Origin: Blastocatellia bacterium
GTDB taxonomy: Bacteria; Acidobacteriota; Blastocatellia; Pyrinomonadales; Pyrinomonadaceae
Direction of reading: 5' to 3'
Assembly (NCBI GenBank): GCA_016789145.1
Contig: JAEUQI010000013.1
Location: 1-49,422, forward strand
Length of the DNA stretch: 49,422 nucleotides
Numbering within the stretch: position 1 is the first letter of the stretch; each line of letters opens with the position of its first letter. The translations under genes and the position numbers were made by a program. Positions 25,624 to 33,827 of this stretch are shown one piece after another. The notes beneath the pieces were generated by a model. The model was not told the DNA's origin. It saw nothing but the letters and a program-made list of their open reading frames with translations, and did not search any database.

Positions 25624-27654
25624 TTAGTTCCATCTGACGCCAACTCGAATCGTCGCACCTGAACTAAGCGACCGTATCGGTGTACGGCCTATCGAGTATT
25701 TCGAATTTGTAACATTCTCGATGGCCGCATAGATCGAGGTTGATCCAAATCTGCGCGATGCGAAAAGGTCAATTTGAATGTACGGTTCCAATCGAAACTG
25801 GTTCTGATCGTCATCGAACTGTTCGCCGCTGGCGCGGCCCTGCACTGCGAAAGTCCATTTAGGCAACTCATGTCGCAATTGGAATGTCGCTTGGTGCCTA
25901 GCGACTTGTGGCACTCGCAGCCCAACGAGCGTAGGATCTGCAATGAACTCGACAATCTTTGGATCGACGAACTGGTAGCCTGCAGAGAGCTTAAATCGCT
26001 TATAGTTAGCGTCAAATTCGAATTCAAAACCTGCCGAGCGAGTCCGGCCCATATTACGGCGTTGGCGCGTGATCAAGGTAGGCGTGACCGATAACGTTAC
26101 GTTTGCGATCGGCCGGTCTACAGATGCCCAGAACGCGGCAACTCGCAAGCCAAATACCCTGCGCCGCAAGGTCACGCCTGATTCGAGATTTCTCGAACTT
26201 TCTGCTCGGAGCTCTGCGTTTGCAAGAGTGTTCACATTTCCAACGCGAAACGACCGATACAGCTCATTTAGCGTTGGCGAGCGATAGCTAGACGAGCCGC
26301 TTGCGTAAACGGAGACGCTATCATTTATCGACGCGATCAACGCAAGTTGTGGATTGACCGACATTTCGGCTCGATCTTGAAACTCGATAACCGAGGTTTG
26401 GCCGGTCGAAACAGTCAAGCTCGACGAAATGCCGCGAGCCGAACGCCAATGGTCAAAACGAACGCCGCCGATCAGCGAAACGCGGTCATTCAACCTAAAG
26501 GCATCGCGGACAAACACGCCAATGCCGGAATCTCTGCCGCCGGAGCCGATCTTCGTGGTTACCAGACCGCCGGCGAATCCTATTTCATCGCTTGCTCCGC
26601 GAACTTGTCGGGCATCGGCTCCGCTAACGACCGAGTGATCGCCGATCGAAAATGAAACTATTGCCGAGGCTCCGATATTCTGTGACGGAACTCGCTGAAT
26701 CCGATTTAGGCTCTCGGCAGTTCGCGGCCCGTTTATCGTGGAAAATGTCTGGTCATATATTTGCGAACCGCCAAAGGCACGCCATTCGAGGCGAATATCA
26801 CTCGAAAAACGATGATCGCCGCCAATGACAATACTCCGAATATGCGAACGATTCGTCTGAAGCCCGGTGCCGTTAGTGCGTACTTCGCCAAAGTAGCTTG
26901 GGCGGACGAATAAAGAATTATTCTTCTCGATAACTTGAGAGAATCGACCGGAAACGCTCGAAAATCTCACGCCCGCAAAGCCATCAACCGGGCCGCGTAT
27001 CGCGATATCAACGGGCCGATATCCTCTGGTTTGAAATATCGTGGCCGACAGGTCGGCACCAAAGTTTCGAAAGCTGCGGCCGCCAAATGCTGACGCTCCA
27101 AAAGTGTCCTGCGAACCCAAAAACGCGTCCGCAGAAAAAGCGTGCTCTCTGGCAGGTTTTCGGGGTATAATATTGATGGCTCCGCTAAGAGCATAGTTGC
27201 CGTAAAGGCTCGACGCTCCGCCGCGAAGCACTTCGACCTGCTCGATACCAATGAGCGGCACTCGTTCCCACTGAACCCAACCTCCGAACGGATCATTTAA
27301 CGGTACGCCGTCAAGCAATACTGCGGCGCGGCTGGCACCACTTGAGCCAATTCCGCGAAATGAGACGCCTTGAGTTGTCGGATTCGAACTCCGGCCGCTG
27401 GTTCTGCGAAATGTTGAAAATCCGACGCTCTGACGCACCACATCATCCGGCATCACAGCAGCGGTCGATCTGACCGTTTGCTGCGAGATCACATCGACGC
27501 TCGCAGGTGTGTCAGTGACCGAACTTTCGGATCTGTCGGCGACAACGACGACCTCTTCGCGGATCGGTTCAGGCGATGGAGATGGCGTTGGAGTTTGACC
27601 GCTAATTGTTGCAGCAAATAGGAATACTAGGATCGTTGCTGCGGCGTGTCGCAT
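25624..27654 (-). CDS. TonB-dependent outer-membrane receptor
   Basis: A 676-aa outer-membrane transporter driven by TonB-ExbBD. Seen: a signal peptide (about 1-19), a Pro/Thr/Ser linker, a plug domain (about 40-160) with VPLNDPFGGWVQWERVPLIGIEQVEVLRGGASSLYGNYALSGAINI, and a C-terminal beta-barrel ending with an aromatic-rich last strand (GATIRVGVRWN). The size is that of small-ligand (vitamin, heme or siderophore) receptors and not of glycan SusC types, but the ligand cannot be told. The ATG at 27654 is preferred over a TTG 15 nt upstream. No transport partners are adjacent. Confidence 0.92.
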   Translation of the reverse strand: MRHAAATILVFLFAATISGQTPTPSPSPEPIREEVVVVADRSESSVTDTPASVDVISQQTVRSTAAVMPDDVVRQSVGFSTFRRTSGRSSNPTTQGVSFRGIGSSGASRAAVLLDGVPLNDPFGGWVQWERVPLIGIEQVEVLRGGASSLYGNYALSGAINIIPRKPAREHAFSADAFLGSQDTFGASAFGGRSFRNFGADLSATIFQTRGYRPVDIAIRGPVDGFAGVRFSSVSGRFSQVIEKNNSLFVRPSYFGEVRTNGTGLQTNRSHIRSIVIGGDHRFSSDIRLEWRAFGGSQIYDQTFSTINGPRTAESLNRIQRVPSQNIGASAIVSFSIGDHSVVSGADARQVRGASDEIGFAGGLVTTKIGSGGRDSGIGVFVRDAFRLNDRVSLIGGVRFDHWRSARGISSSLTVSTGQTSVIEFQDRAEMSVNPQLALIASINDSVSVYASGSSSYRSPTLNELYRSFRVGNVNTLANAELRAESSRNLESGVTLRRRVFGLRVAAFWASVDRPIANVTLSVTPTLITRQRRNMGRTRSAGFEFEFDANYKRFKLSAGYQFVDPKIVEFIADPTLVGLRVPQVARHQATFQLRHELPKWTFAVQGRASGEQFDDDQNQFRLEPYIQIDLFASRRFGSTSIYAAIENVTNSKYSIGRTPIRSLSSGATIRVGVRWN

Positions 27655-27800
27655 AAAAAACTCTTGCAATCAGGAACGCTAAAGTGTTTAGATATATAGT
27701 ATCACGGAGAAAAGTTGTACCTCGTTTGTAGATAATGGCTATGTTCGACAACGTGGCATCCACATCGGTCAAACCTTCGCGCCGAGTCGTAGATTGGCGA

Positions 27801-28952
27801 ATGAAAGTGCTTGTTCTCTTCGGCACTCGGCCGGAGGTGATCAAACTTGCGCCTGTGATCCACGAGCTCAGAAAGAAATTCTTTCAGACCATTGTGGTGT
27901 CGTCGAGCCAGCACAAACAGCTCTTGAAGCCATTTCTCGAGGCTCTTGAGGTCGACGTCGATTTTGACCTTAGCGTCATGAAGCGCGATCAGACGCCGAA
28001 CGAAGTCTGTTCGAAGATCATGGCAAAGCTCGACAAGATACTCGCAGCCGAAGAGCCCGATCTTATTCTGGTACAGGGAGACACGACGACAACGCTCGCA
28101 GGAGCCTTGGCCGGATTCTACCGCAAGATCCCAGTCGGCCACGTCGAGGCCGGCCTGCGGAGCGGCAATCTTATGAGTCCGTTTCCTGAAGAGATGAACC
28201 GCCGCGTTGTGTCACAGATCGCGTCTTTCCACTTTGCTGCCACTGAGAAAAACCGCCGAAATCTGCTGGCCGAGGACGTTCCGAGCGATAAGATATTCGT
28301 CACCGGAAACCCTGTGGTCGATGCGATGAAGCAAATGCTCAAGACGATGCAACCAAGCGAGAAGACCACGGCGTTGATCAAATCGACTGCGGGCAAGAAG
28401 CGGCTGCTACTTACCACACATCGGCGAGAGAGCTTTGGCACTGTGATGACGGCGAATCTTAGGGTAATTCGCGAGTTCGTCGACAAAAGAAAGGACGTTT
28501 GCCTTATTTTCCCCGTTCACCCAAATCCTAACGTTAAGGCCATCGCAAAAGAGATCTTGGGTGGCCGTGAGCGGATCCATCTCGTCGAACCTCTCGATTA
28601 TGCCGATTTCCTAGCGATAATGAAGGCGACCTGGCTCATCGTCTCGGATTCGGGCGGCGTACAGGAGGAAGCTCCGAGTCTCGGCAAGCCACTGCTCGTC
28701 CTTCGCGAAAACACCGAACGCCCCGAGGCTATTCGTTCCGGCGTTTCAAAGCTGATCGGCAATAACCCTAATGCGCTCAAGCGTTTACTCGAAGAGAACT
28801 ATTCAGTTGAAACGTGGATCAAAGGCGTGAAGGAAGTTGCAAATCCTTTCGGCGACGGCAAGTCAGCCGCTCGCATCGTCAAAATTATCGAGGAGAAACT
28901 CGCCAAAACTTCCCTCGCCGCCAAAGCCGTGAACCAAGGCAGTCTGTTTTAG
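27801..28952 (+). CDS. wecB: UDP-N-acetylglucosamine 2-epimerase (non-hydrolysing)
   Basis: Interconverts UDP-GlcNAc and UDP-ManNAc (or a modified analogue, as in WbpI). The protein shows VLFGTRPEVIKLAPVI, VQGDTTTTLAGALAGF, VGHVEAGLRSGNLMSPFPEEMNR, TTHRRESFG, HPNPNVK and the SDSGGVQEEAPSLGKPLLVLRENTERPEA block, so all catalytic and UDP-binding regions are present. About 383 aa from the ATG at 27801, where the family normally begins (MKVLVLFGTRPE); an ATG at 27735 would add 22 residues and neither has a clear ribosome-binding site. It opens the surface-glycan cluster and lies 5 nt before the next gene. Confidence 0.94.
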   Translation: MKVLVLFGTRPEVIKLAPVIHELRKKFFQTIVVSSSQHKQLLKPFLEALEVDVDFDLSVMKRDQTPNEVCSKIMAKLDKILAAEEPDLILVQGDTTTTLAGALAGFYRKIPVGHVEAGLRSGNLMSPFPEEMNRRVVSQIASFHFAATEKNRRNLLAEDVPSDKIFVTGNPVVDAMKQMLKTMQPSEKTTALIKSTAGKKRLLLTTHRRESFGTVMTANLRVIREFVDKRKDVCLIFPVHPNPNVKAIAKEILGGRERIHLVEPLDYADFLAIMKATWLIVSDSGGVQEEAPSLGKPLLVLRENTERPEAIRSGVSKLIGNNPNALKRLLEENYSVETWIKGVKEVANPFGDGKSAARIVKIIEEKLAKTSLAAKAVNQGSLF

Positions 28953-28957
28953 TCCAA

Positions 28958-30649
28958 GTGGTATCCAATAACAACAAAACTAAGCATTTGCTGACGATCC
29001 TGGTCGAAGACTACTTTCACGTCGGAGCGTTCGAGAATCTGATCCACCAGCGAAACTGGTCGAATTTTGAACCGCGCTATGAGCAAAACACCCGAAAGGC
29101 ACTCGACCTGCTCGACCAATACGACACCAAGGCGACATTCTTTGTACTCGGTTGGATCGCTGAACAGAATCCCGGCTTGATCCGCGAGATCGCCGGACGC
29201 GGCCACGAGGTTGCGAGTAGAGGCTTTTACCATCGCAGTCTAAAGAATCTGACCGCTGACGAATTTCGCACCGATCTGCGTCGGACAAACGAAGCGATAT
29301 TCAATGCCTGCGGCCAAGTAGCGGTCGGCTATCGTAGTGCGGAAAAGCTCAATTACAAAGATCACGATTGGGTTTTCGACGTATTGGCGGACGAAGGCTT
29401 CGCTTACGACGCGTCATTCATGCCTTCGCGAAAAGACGGTAAGCCAAAGCGATACGCCCATCAGGTCCACAGCGGAGGCAATGTTATCTGGGAATTTCCT
29501 TATTCGACAAGGGACCTCGGCTTTGGCCTATTCCCGATCTCGGGCGGAAACTATTTTCGGCAAATTCCCTACACATTGATGCGACATGCCGTTAATAGTT
29601 GGCAACTAGAGACCGACACTCCATTCGTATCGTATTTCCACGTTTGGGAACTCGACCCCGAACAGCCGCGTATTGCTGCTGCCTCACGATTCAACGCCAT
29701 TCGCCACTATCGCAAGCTCGATAAAATGGAGTGGATCTTACACGAGCATCTGCAGAGATTCGATTGTTGGTCGATCGCAGGGCATCTTGGCATCTCTTCT
29801 GAGCCGCCTGCATTAGCCGGCGCCAAGCACGCCGCGATGGCTAAGCCTGATGTTAGACCGCCCGCCACCGTCGGTGATTCTGACAAGCCGGTCACGATCG
29901 TGATCCCCTGCTACAACGAGGAAGAAGCACTGCCATACCTCGCGAATACGCTGCGAAGTGTGAGTTCACGGCTAATTGAGAACGGAATTGCTCCGAACTT
30001 TATCTTCGTAGACGACCGCAGCACCGATGCGACATTTGAGAAATTGGGCGAGCTATTTGGTAACGAACCAAACTACCGTATCGTTCAACATGAAACTAAC
30101 AAGGGCGTCGCTGCCGGTATCATGACCGGAATTCGCGAAGCAAAGACCGACATCGTGGCCTCGATGGACTGCGATTGTACTTACGATCCTCACGAATTGG
30201 CTAATATGATCCCGCGCTTGGCGGACGGTGTCGATATGGTCACTGCGTCGCCCTACCATCGCGACGGCGGCGTGAGAAATGTGCCGTCCTGGCGGCTGTT
30301 CCTTTCACGAGGTGCGTCGTTCTTATATCGGCGAGTGCTCAACGCAAAGCTCGACACCTATACGAGCTGTTTTCGCGTATATCGGCGTGAGGCAATGTTG
30401 GGCCTTGACCTTACGCAATCAGGCTTTCTGGGCGTTGCCGAAATGCTTGGAAAACTCGATCTATCGGGCGGAAATATCATCGAATATCCCACGGTTTTGG
30501 AGGTTCGACTCTTTGGAATCTCGAAGATGAAAACCGCTCGAACCATTTTCGGCCACCTCGGCCTCCTGACAGAACTATCAAAATTCCGCTGGTTTCGGAA
30601 AAACAGTCCGATTAAATCTTCTTTACCACTTGAAGAGAAGCCAAGATAA
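28958..30649 (+). CDS. Fusion of polysaccharide deacetylase (DUF3473 type) and GT2 glycosyltransferase
   Basis: A 563-aa two-domain protein. Residues 1-290 match the deacetylase group found with exosortase loci: LTILVEDYFHVGAFE (E17, D18), TKATFFVLGWIAE, GHEVASRGFYHRSL, and a C-terminal FHVWELDPEQPRI...KLDKMEWILHEHLQRF. The first metal His of the NodB HxxxH motif is R88 while H92 is kept, so ordinary zinc-dependent deacetylation is doubtful. Residues about 310-545 are a GT-A family 2 transferase of the dolichol-phosphate-mannose-synthase type (VTIVIPCYNEEEALPYL, FVDDRSTD, SMDCDCTYDP). The GTG start at 28958 lies 5 nt after the wecB stop. It likely acts on a lipid-linked or exported glycan. 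Confidence 0.88.
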   Translation: MVSNNNKTKHLLTILVEDYFHVGAFENLIHQRNWSNFEPRYEQNTRKALDLLDQYDTKATFFVLGWIAEQNPGLIREIAGRGHEVASRGFYHRSLKNLTADEFRTDLRRTNEAIFNACGQVAVGYRSAEKLNYKDHDWVFDVLADEGFAYDASFMPSRKDGKPKRYAHQVHSGGNVIWEFPYSTRDLGFGLFPISGGNYFRQIPYTLMRHAVNSWQLETDTPFVSYFHVWELDPEQPRIAAASRFNAIRHYRKLDKMEWILHEHLQRFDCWSIAGHLGISSEPPALAGAKHAAMAKPDVRPPATVGDSDKPVTIVIPCYNEEEALPYLANTLRSVSSRLIENGIAPNFIFVDDRSTDATFEKLGELFGNEPNYRIVQHETNKGVAAGIMTGIREAKTDIVASMDCDCTYDPHELANMIPRLADGVDMVTASPYHRDGGVRNVPSWRLFLSRGASFLYRRVLNAKLDTYTSCFRVYRREAMLGLDLTQSGFLGVAEMLGKLDLSGGNIIEYPTVLEVRLFGISKMKTARTIFGHLGLLTELSKFRWFRKNSPIKSSLPLEEKPR

Positions 30650-30717
30650 GGCTGTATTCAAGTTCTCTTCTTCGCCGAAAGCCTGAGGCTTTTGGCTGTC
30701 CGAAATAACAAACAATT

Positions 30718-31947
30718 ATGACACCTGTTGCTACTACCGAACGATTGATGATGTTGCCTTCTGACCAAGACGCGAGCGGCCGTACGTTTGACGAGACCGA
30801 GATCGGCTACGTGACCGAAGCCTTGAGAAGCGGCACTTTGACCACGACCAAAGGCAAATTCGGCAAGATGCTCGAGCAGAAGTTTGCCGAAAAATTTGGA
30901 GCGAAATACGCTTATGCCTGCACCTCAGGCTCAGCAGCGATCCACATCGCCGTAGCTACCGTAAACCCGAATCCGGGCGATGAGATCATCACGACCTCGA
31001 TCACGGATATGGGAGCACTAACGCCATTGATGTATCGCGGCGTTGTGCCCGTCTTTGCCGAGGTAGACCCTAAGACCCTGAACGTAACCGCCGAAACTAT
31101 CGCCGCGAAGATCAGTGATCGAACCAAGGCGATCATCGTCACGCACCTCTTCGGAAATCCGTGCATCATGGAGCCGATCATGGAACTTGCGAAACAGCAC
31201 AATTTGCCTGTGATCGAAGATTCGGCCCAAACATTTCTTGCCAAATGCGGCGATAAGTATGCCGGAACGATCGGCGATATCGGATGTTTTTCACTCCAAC
31301 AGGGCAAGCATATGACAACGGGCGAAGGCGGTATGGTCGTCACTAATGACGAGAAGATCGCTCGCCATATGTTCCTTTATATCAACAAAGCTTGGGGCTA
31401 CGGCGATGCGAATGCCGACCATTATTTTATGGCGTTGAACTATCGTATCAGCGAGCTTCAGGCCGCGGCGGCTCTCGGCCAGCTCGAAAAGCTCGAAGAA
31501 TGTGTCGCAAATCGACAACGAACCGCTGCGATGTTCGAACAACTCCTAGCCGGTATCGACGGGATCGAAACGCCTGTTATTGCAGAAAATGCGACTCACG
31601 TTTACTGGAAGTATTGTTTGACGATCGACGACAGCAAGATCGAGGGCGGTTCACCTGCACTCGCCAATCTGCTGAAAGAAAAGAACATCTTCTCGGCACC
31701 GCGCTACATCGTCAAACCGGCGTTCATGTGTCAGGTCTTTCAGGAAAAGAACACGCTCGGCGATAGCCAGTTCCCTTTCAACCTTGCCCGAGAGGGCGCA
31801 GTCGACTACGAAATGGCGAACTATCCATTGACGGAAAAGGCGTTGCACGATGTTCTGGTGCTGCCTTGGAACGAGAAATACACTGAGGATCATGTTCGCT
31901 ACATAGCCGACAACGTGAGGATCGCTGCGAGCAAGTTACGCAAATAA
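30718..31947 (+). CDS. DegT/DnrJ/EryC1/StrS family sugar aminotransferase
   Basis: A 409-aa PLP enzyme that aminates a keto-sugar nucleotide. PLP Lys is K197 in CFSLQQGKHMTTGEGG, with VIEDSAQTFLAK supplying the PLP-stacking Asp and ring contacts. The QQGKxMTTGEGG form of the Lys motif is closer to the AHBA-synthase/inosose-aminotransferase subgroup than to WbpE-type enzymes, a comparison from memory. It is followed by a Gfo/Idh oxidoreductase and an acyltransferase, the usual partners for oxidising C3, aminating it and acylating the amine. The upstream 68-nt gap holds a 9-bp imperfect hairpin (30674-30694). The exact sugar is not determined. Confidence 0.92.
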   Translation: MTPVATTERLMMLPSDQDASGRTFDETEIGYVTEALRSGTLTTTKGKFGKMLEQKFAEKFGAKYAYACTSGSAAIHIAVATVNPNPGDEIITTSITDMGALTPLMYRGVVPVFAEVDPKTLNVTAETIAAKISDRTKAIIVTHLFGNPCIMEPIMELAKQHNLPVIEDSAQTFLAKCGDKYAGTIGDIGCFSLQQGKHMTTGEGGMVVTNDEKIARHMFLYINKAWGYGDANADHYFMALNYRISELQAAAALGQLEKLEECVANRQRTAAMFEQLLAGIDGIETPVIAENATHVYWKYCLTIDDSKIEGGSPALANLLKEKNIFSAPRYIVKPAFMCQVFQEKNTLGDSQFPFNLAREGAVDYEMANYPLTEKALHDVLVLPWNEKYTEDHVRYIADNVRIAASKLRK

Positions 31948-31976
31948 TCTCGCATTTGTAGATTGTAAATTGGTCC

Positions 31977-32019
31977 ATTGTTAATTGGTATAAGAAAAGA
32001 CTGCCTTCCAATTAACAAT
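31977..32019. repeat. AT-rich inverted repeat between the aminotransferase and oxidoreductase genes
   Basis: ATTGTTAATTGG (31977-31988) is exactly complementary to CCAATTAACAAT (32008-32019) across a 19-nt spacer. A related CAATTGACAATTAACAAT follows at 32024-32041. There is no T-run typical of a terminator. Confidence 0.65.
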
Positions 32020-32053
32020 CCCCCAATTGACAATTAACAATCAAAAAACTGAT

Positions 32054-33052
32054 ATGAATAAATTGAAATTCGGAATAGTAGGTGCGGGCGGTATCGCTCA
32101 GGCGTATGCTCAGGCATTCAATGAAAGCAATTGCTGTGACCTTATTGCGGTTGCGGATGTTCGTCCGGAGGCTGCGTCAGCGTTGGCTGAGATCGTTGGG
32201 GGCATGAGCTACAACGATTACAAACAGCTTGCGGATGTCGAACTCGATGCCGTGATCGTCGCGACGCCACCGGCGACACATCCTGAGATCGCTTGCTTCT
32301 TTATGGAGCGTGGCACGCCAGTGCTTTGCGAAAAACCTCTGTGCACCAATGTAGCGGATGCTGAAAAGATGATCGCGACCGCCGCGTTGAACAACGTTTT
32401 GTTCACAATGGCGTCAAAGTTTCGCTACTGCGACGATGTTGTTAAAGCCAAGGGCATCATCGCGAGCGGCGTTCTCGGCGAAGTTCTGCAATTCGAGAAT
32501 GCATTTACCGCAAAGGTCGATATGTCGAAGCGTTGGAATTCGGATGCCGAGCTTTCGGGCGGCGGCGTGCTGATCGATAACGGAACGCACAGTGTCGACA
32601 TCATCAGGTACTTTCTCGGCGCTATTGATTCAGTGCTGGTCGTCGATGCCGGCGGCACACAAGGCCTATCGGTAGATGAGAACGTGAAGATGTTCGCAAA
32701 AACACGCGAGGGCGTGACGGCGAGCGTCGATCTGACGTGGGGCATCAACAAAGAACTGCCGTATTTCATCAGCGTTTACGGCACCAACGGAACGCTTCAC
32801 ATCGGCTGGCGTGAATCGAAGTACAAAACGAACTCTTCGCCCGATTGGACCGTCTTTGGTAGCGGCTATGACAAGGTCGCATCGTTTAAAGGCAAGATCG
32901 AAAACTTTGGCGACGCACTCCGCGGCAAAGCCGAACTGTTAATCAAGCCCGAAGATGCATTGGCTTCTGTTCAAGTCATCGAGGCGGCGTACAGATCAAT
33001 GAACCAGAACCTTTGGCAACCAGTGGTCGAAAAAGCGGCGGCGGCAAACTAA
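32054..33052 (+). CDS. Gfo/Idh/MocA family NAD(P)-dependent oxidoreductase
   Basis: A 332-aa sugar or sugar-nucleotide dehydrogenase. N-terminal Rossmann fold with GIVGAGGIAQ (7-16); the signature EKP is at 93-95 (CEKPLCTN); a C-terminal alpha/beta substrate domain contains GGGVLIDNGTHSVDIIRYFLG with the family's catalytic Asp/His pair region. The ATG at 32054 begins the recognisable domain; an upstream in-frame start would add sequence derived from the AT-rich repeat. Placed between the aminotransferase and acyltransferase, it probably oxidises C3 of a hexose ring to supply the keto group that is aminated. Confidence 0.9.
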   Translation: MNKLKFGIVGAGGIAQAYAQAFNESNCCDLIAVADVRPEAASALAEIVGGMSYNDYKQLADVELDAVIVATPPATHPEIACFFMERGTPVLCEKPLCTNVADAEKMIATAALNNVLFTMASKFRYCDDVVKAKGIIASGVLGEVLQFENAFTAKVDMSKRWNSDAELSGGGVLIDNGTHSVDIIRYFLGAIDSVLVVDAGGTQGLSVDENVKMFAKTREGVTASVDLTWGINKELPYFISVYGTNGTLHIGWRESKYKTNSSPDWTVFGSGYDKVASFKGKIENFGDALRGKAELLIKPEDALASVQVIEAAYRSMNQNLWQPVVEKAAAAN

Positions 33053-33131
33053 CGGCTGAGGCCGCTGCGGGCGCAGAGGAATTTGATTGCTGTCCCCTGC
33101 GATCTCTGCGGTCTCTGCGTTAATTCTTCTT

Positions 33132-33788
33132 ATGGCGAAAATACACCCGACAGCAATTATTGAAGAAGGCGTCACGTTTGGCGAGGGCACGAGCGTTTGG
33201 GACAACGTACACATACGTCACGGTGCGAGCCTTGGCGATGAGTGCATCGTTGGCGAAAAGACCTACATCGCCTACGACGTAAGGATCGGAAATCGCGTCA
33301 AGATCAACGCGATGGTCTATATCTGTGCCGCCGTTACGATCGAAGATGGCGTGATGATATCGGCTTCGACGACTTTCACCAATGACCGCTTTCCTCGAGC
33401 AACATTTCCAGACCTCAAGAGCCTACGGCCGTCCGAACCGGACGAACACACGCTACCGACTTTGGTTCGCGAAGGTGCAACCATCGGTGCCGGCTGCATC
33501 ATCGGCAATGACCTAGAGATCGGTCGCTGGGCAATGGTCGGAATGGGCTCTGTTGTTACAAAGTCGATCCCGGATTTTCATCTTGTCCTGGGTTCGCCAG
33601 CTCGTTCGATAGGAGCCGTATGTAAATGCGGGCTGTTGTTTCACAAATTCGTTGATGGTGACAACGGTGAGTTCACCTGCGAATGCGGGCTAGAATACTC
33701 GATCGTTGACTCACTCGTAACCGATAAGCGACTAACCGCAGAAACCGCAGACGTCGCTGAGAAAGAAACGGAACTTGTATTCTCCTAA
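33132..33788 (+). CDS. Hexapeptide-repeat acyltransferase with C-terminal zinc-ribbon-like tail
   Basis: A 218-aa left-handed beta-helix acetyltransferase of the WbpD/WlbB kind, expected to acetylate an amino group on a nucleotide sugar. Hexad repeats run from MAKIHPTAIIEEGVTFGEG to about residue 160, with ASTTFTNDRFPRATFP as the loop holding the likely catalytic residues. After the helix comes CKCG...CECG (about 172-198), which could hold a zinc ion. The last about 17 residues (LTAETADVAEKETELVFS) are encoded by a copy of an intergenic repeat. The ATG at 33132 is preferred to an upstream start inside that repeat. Confidence 0.88.
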   Translation: MAKIHPTAIIEEGVTFGEGTSVWDNVHIRHGASLGDECIVGEKTYIAYDVRIGNRVKINAMVYICAAVTIEDGVMISASTTFTNDRFPRATFPDLKSLRPSEPDEHTLPTLVREGATIGAGCIIGNDLEIGRWAMVGMGSVVTKSIPDFHLVLGSPARSIGAVCKCGLLFHKFVDGDNGEFTCECGLEYSIVDSLVTDKRLTAETADVAEKETELVFS

Positions 33789-33827
33789 CTTTGCGTCCCC
33801 GGCGTTCTCTTCGTTGAAAGTTTCTTT

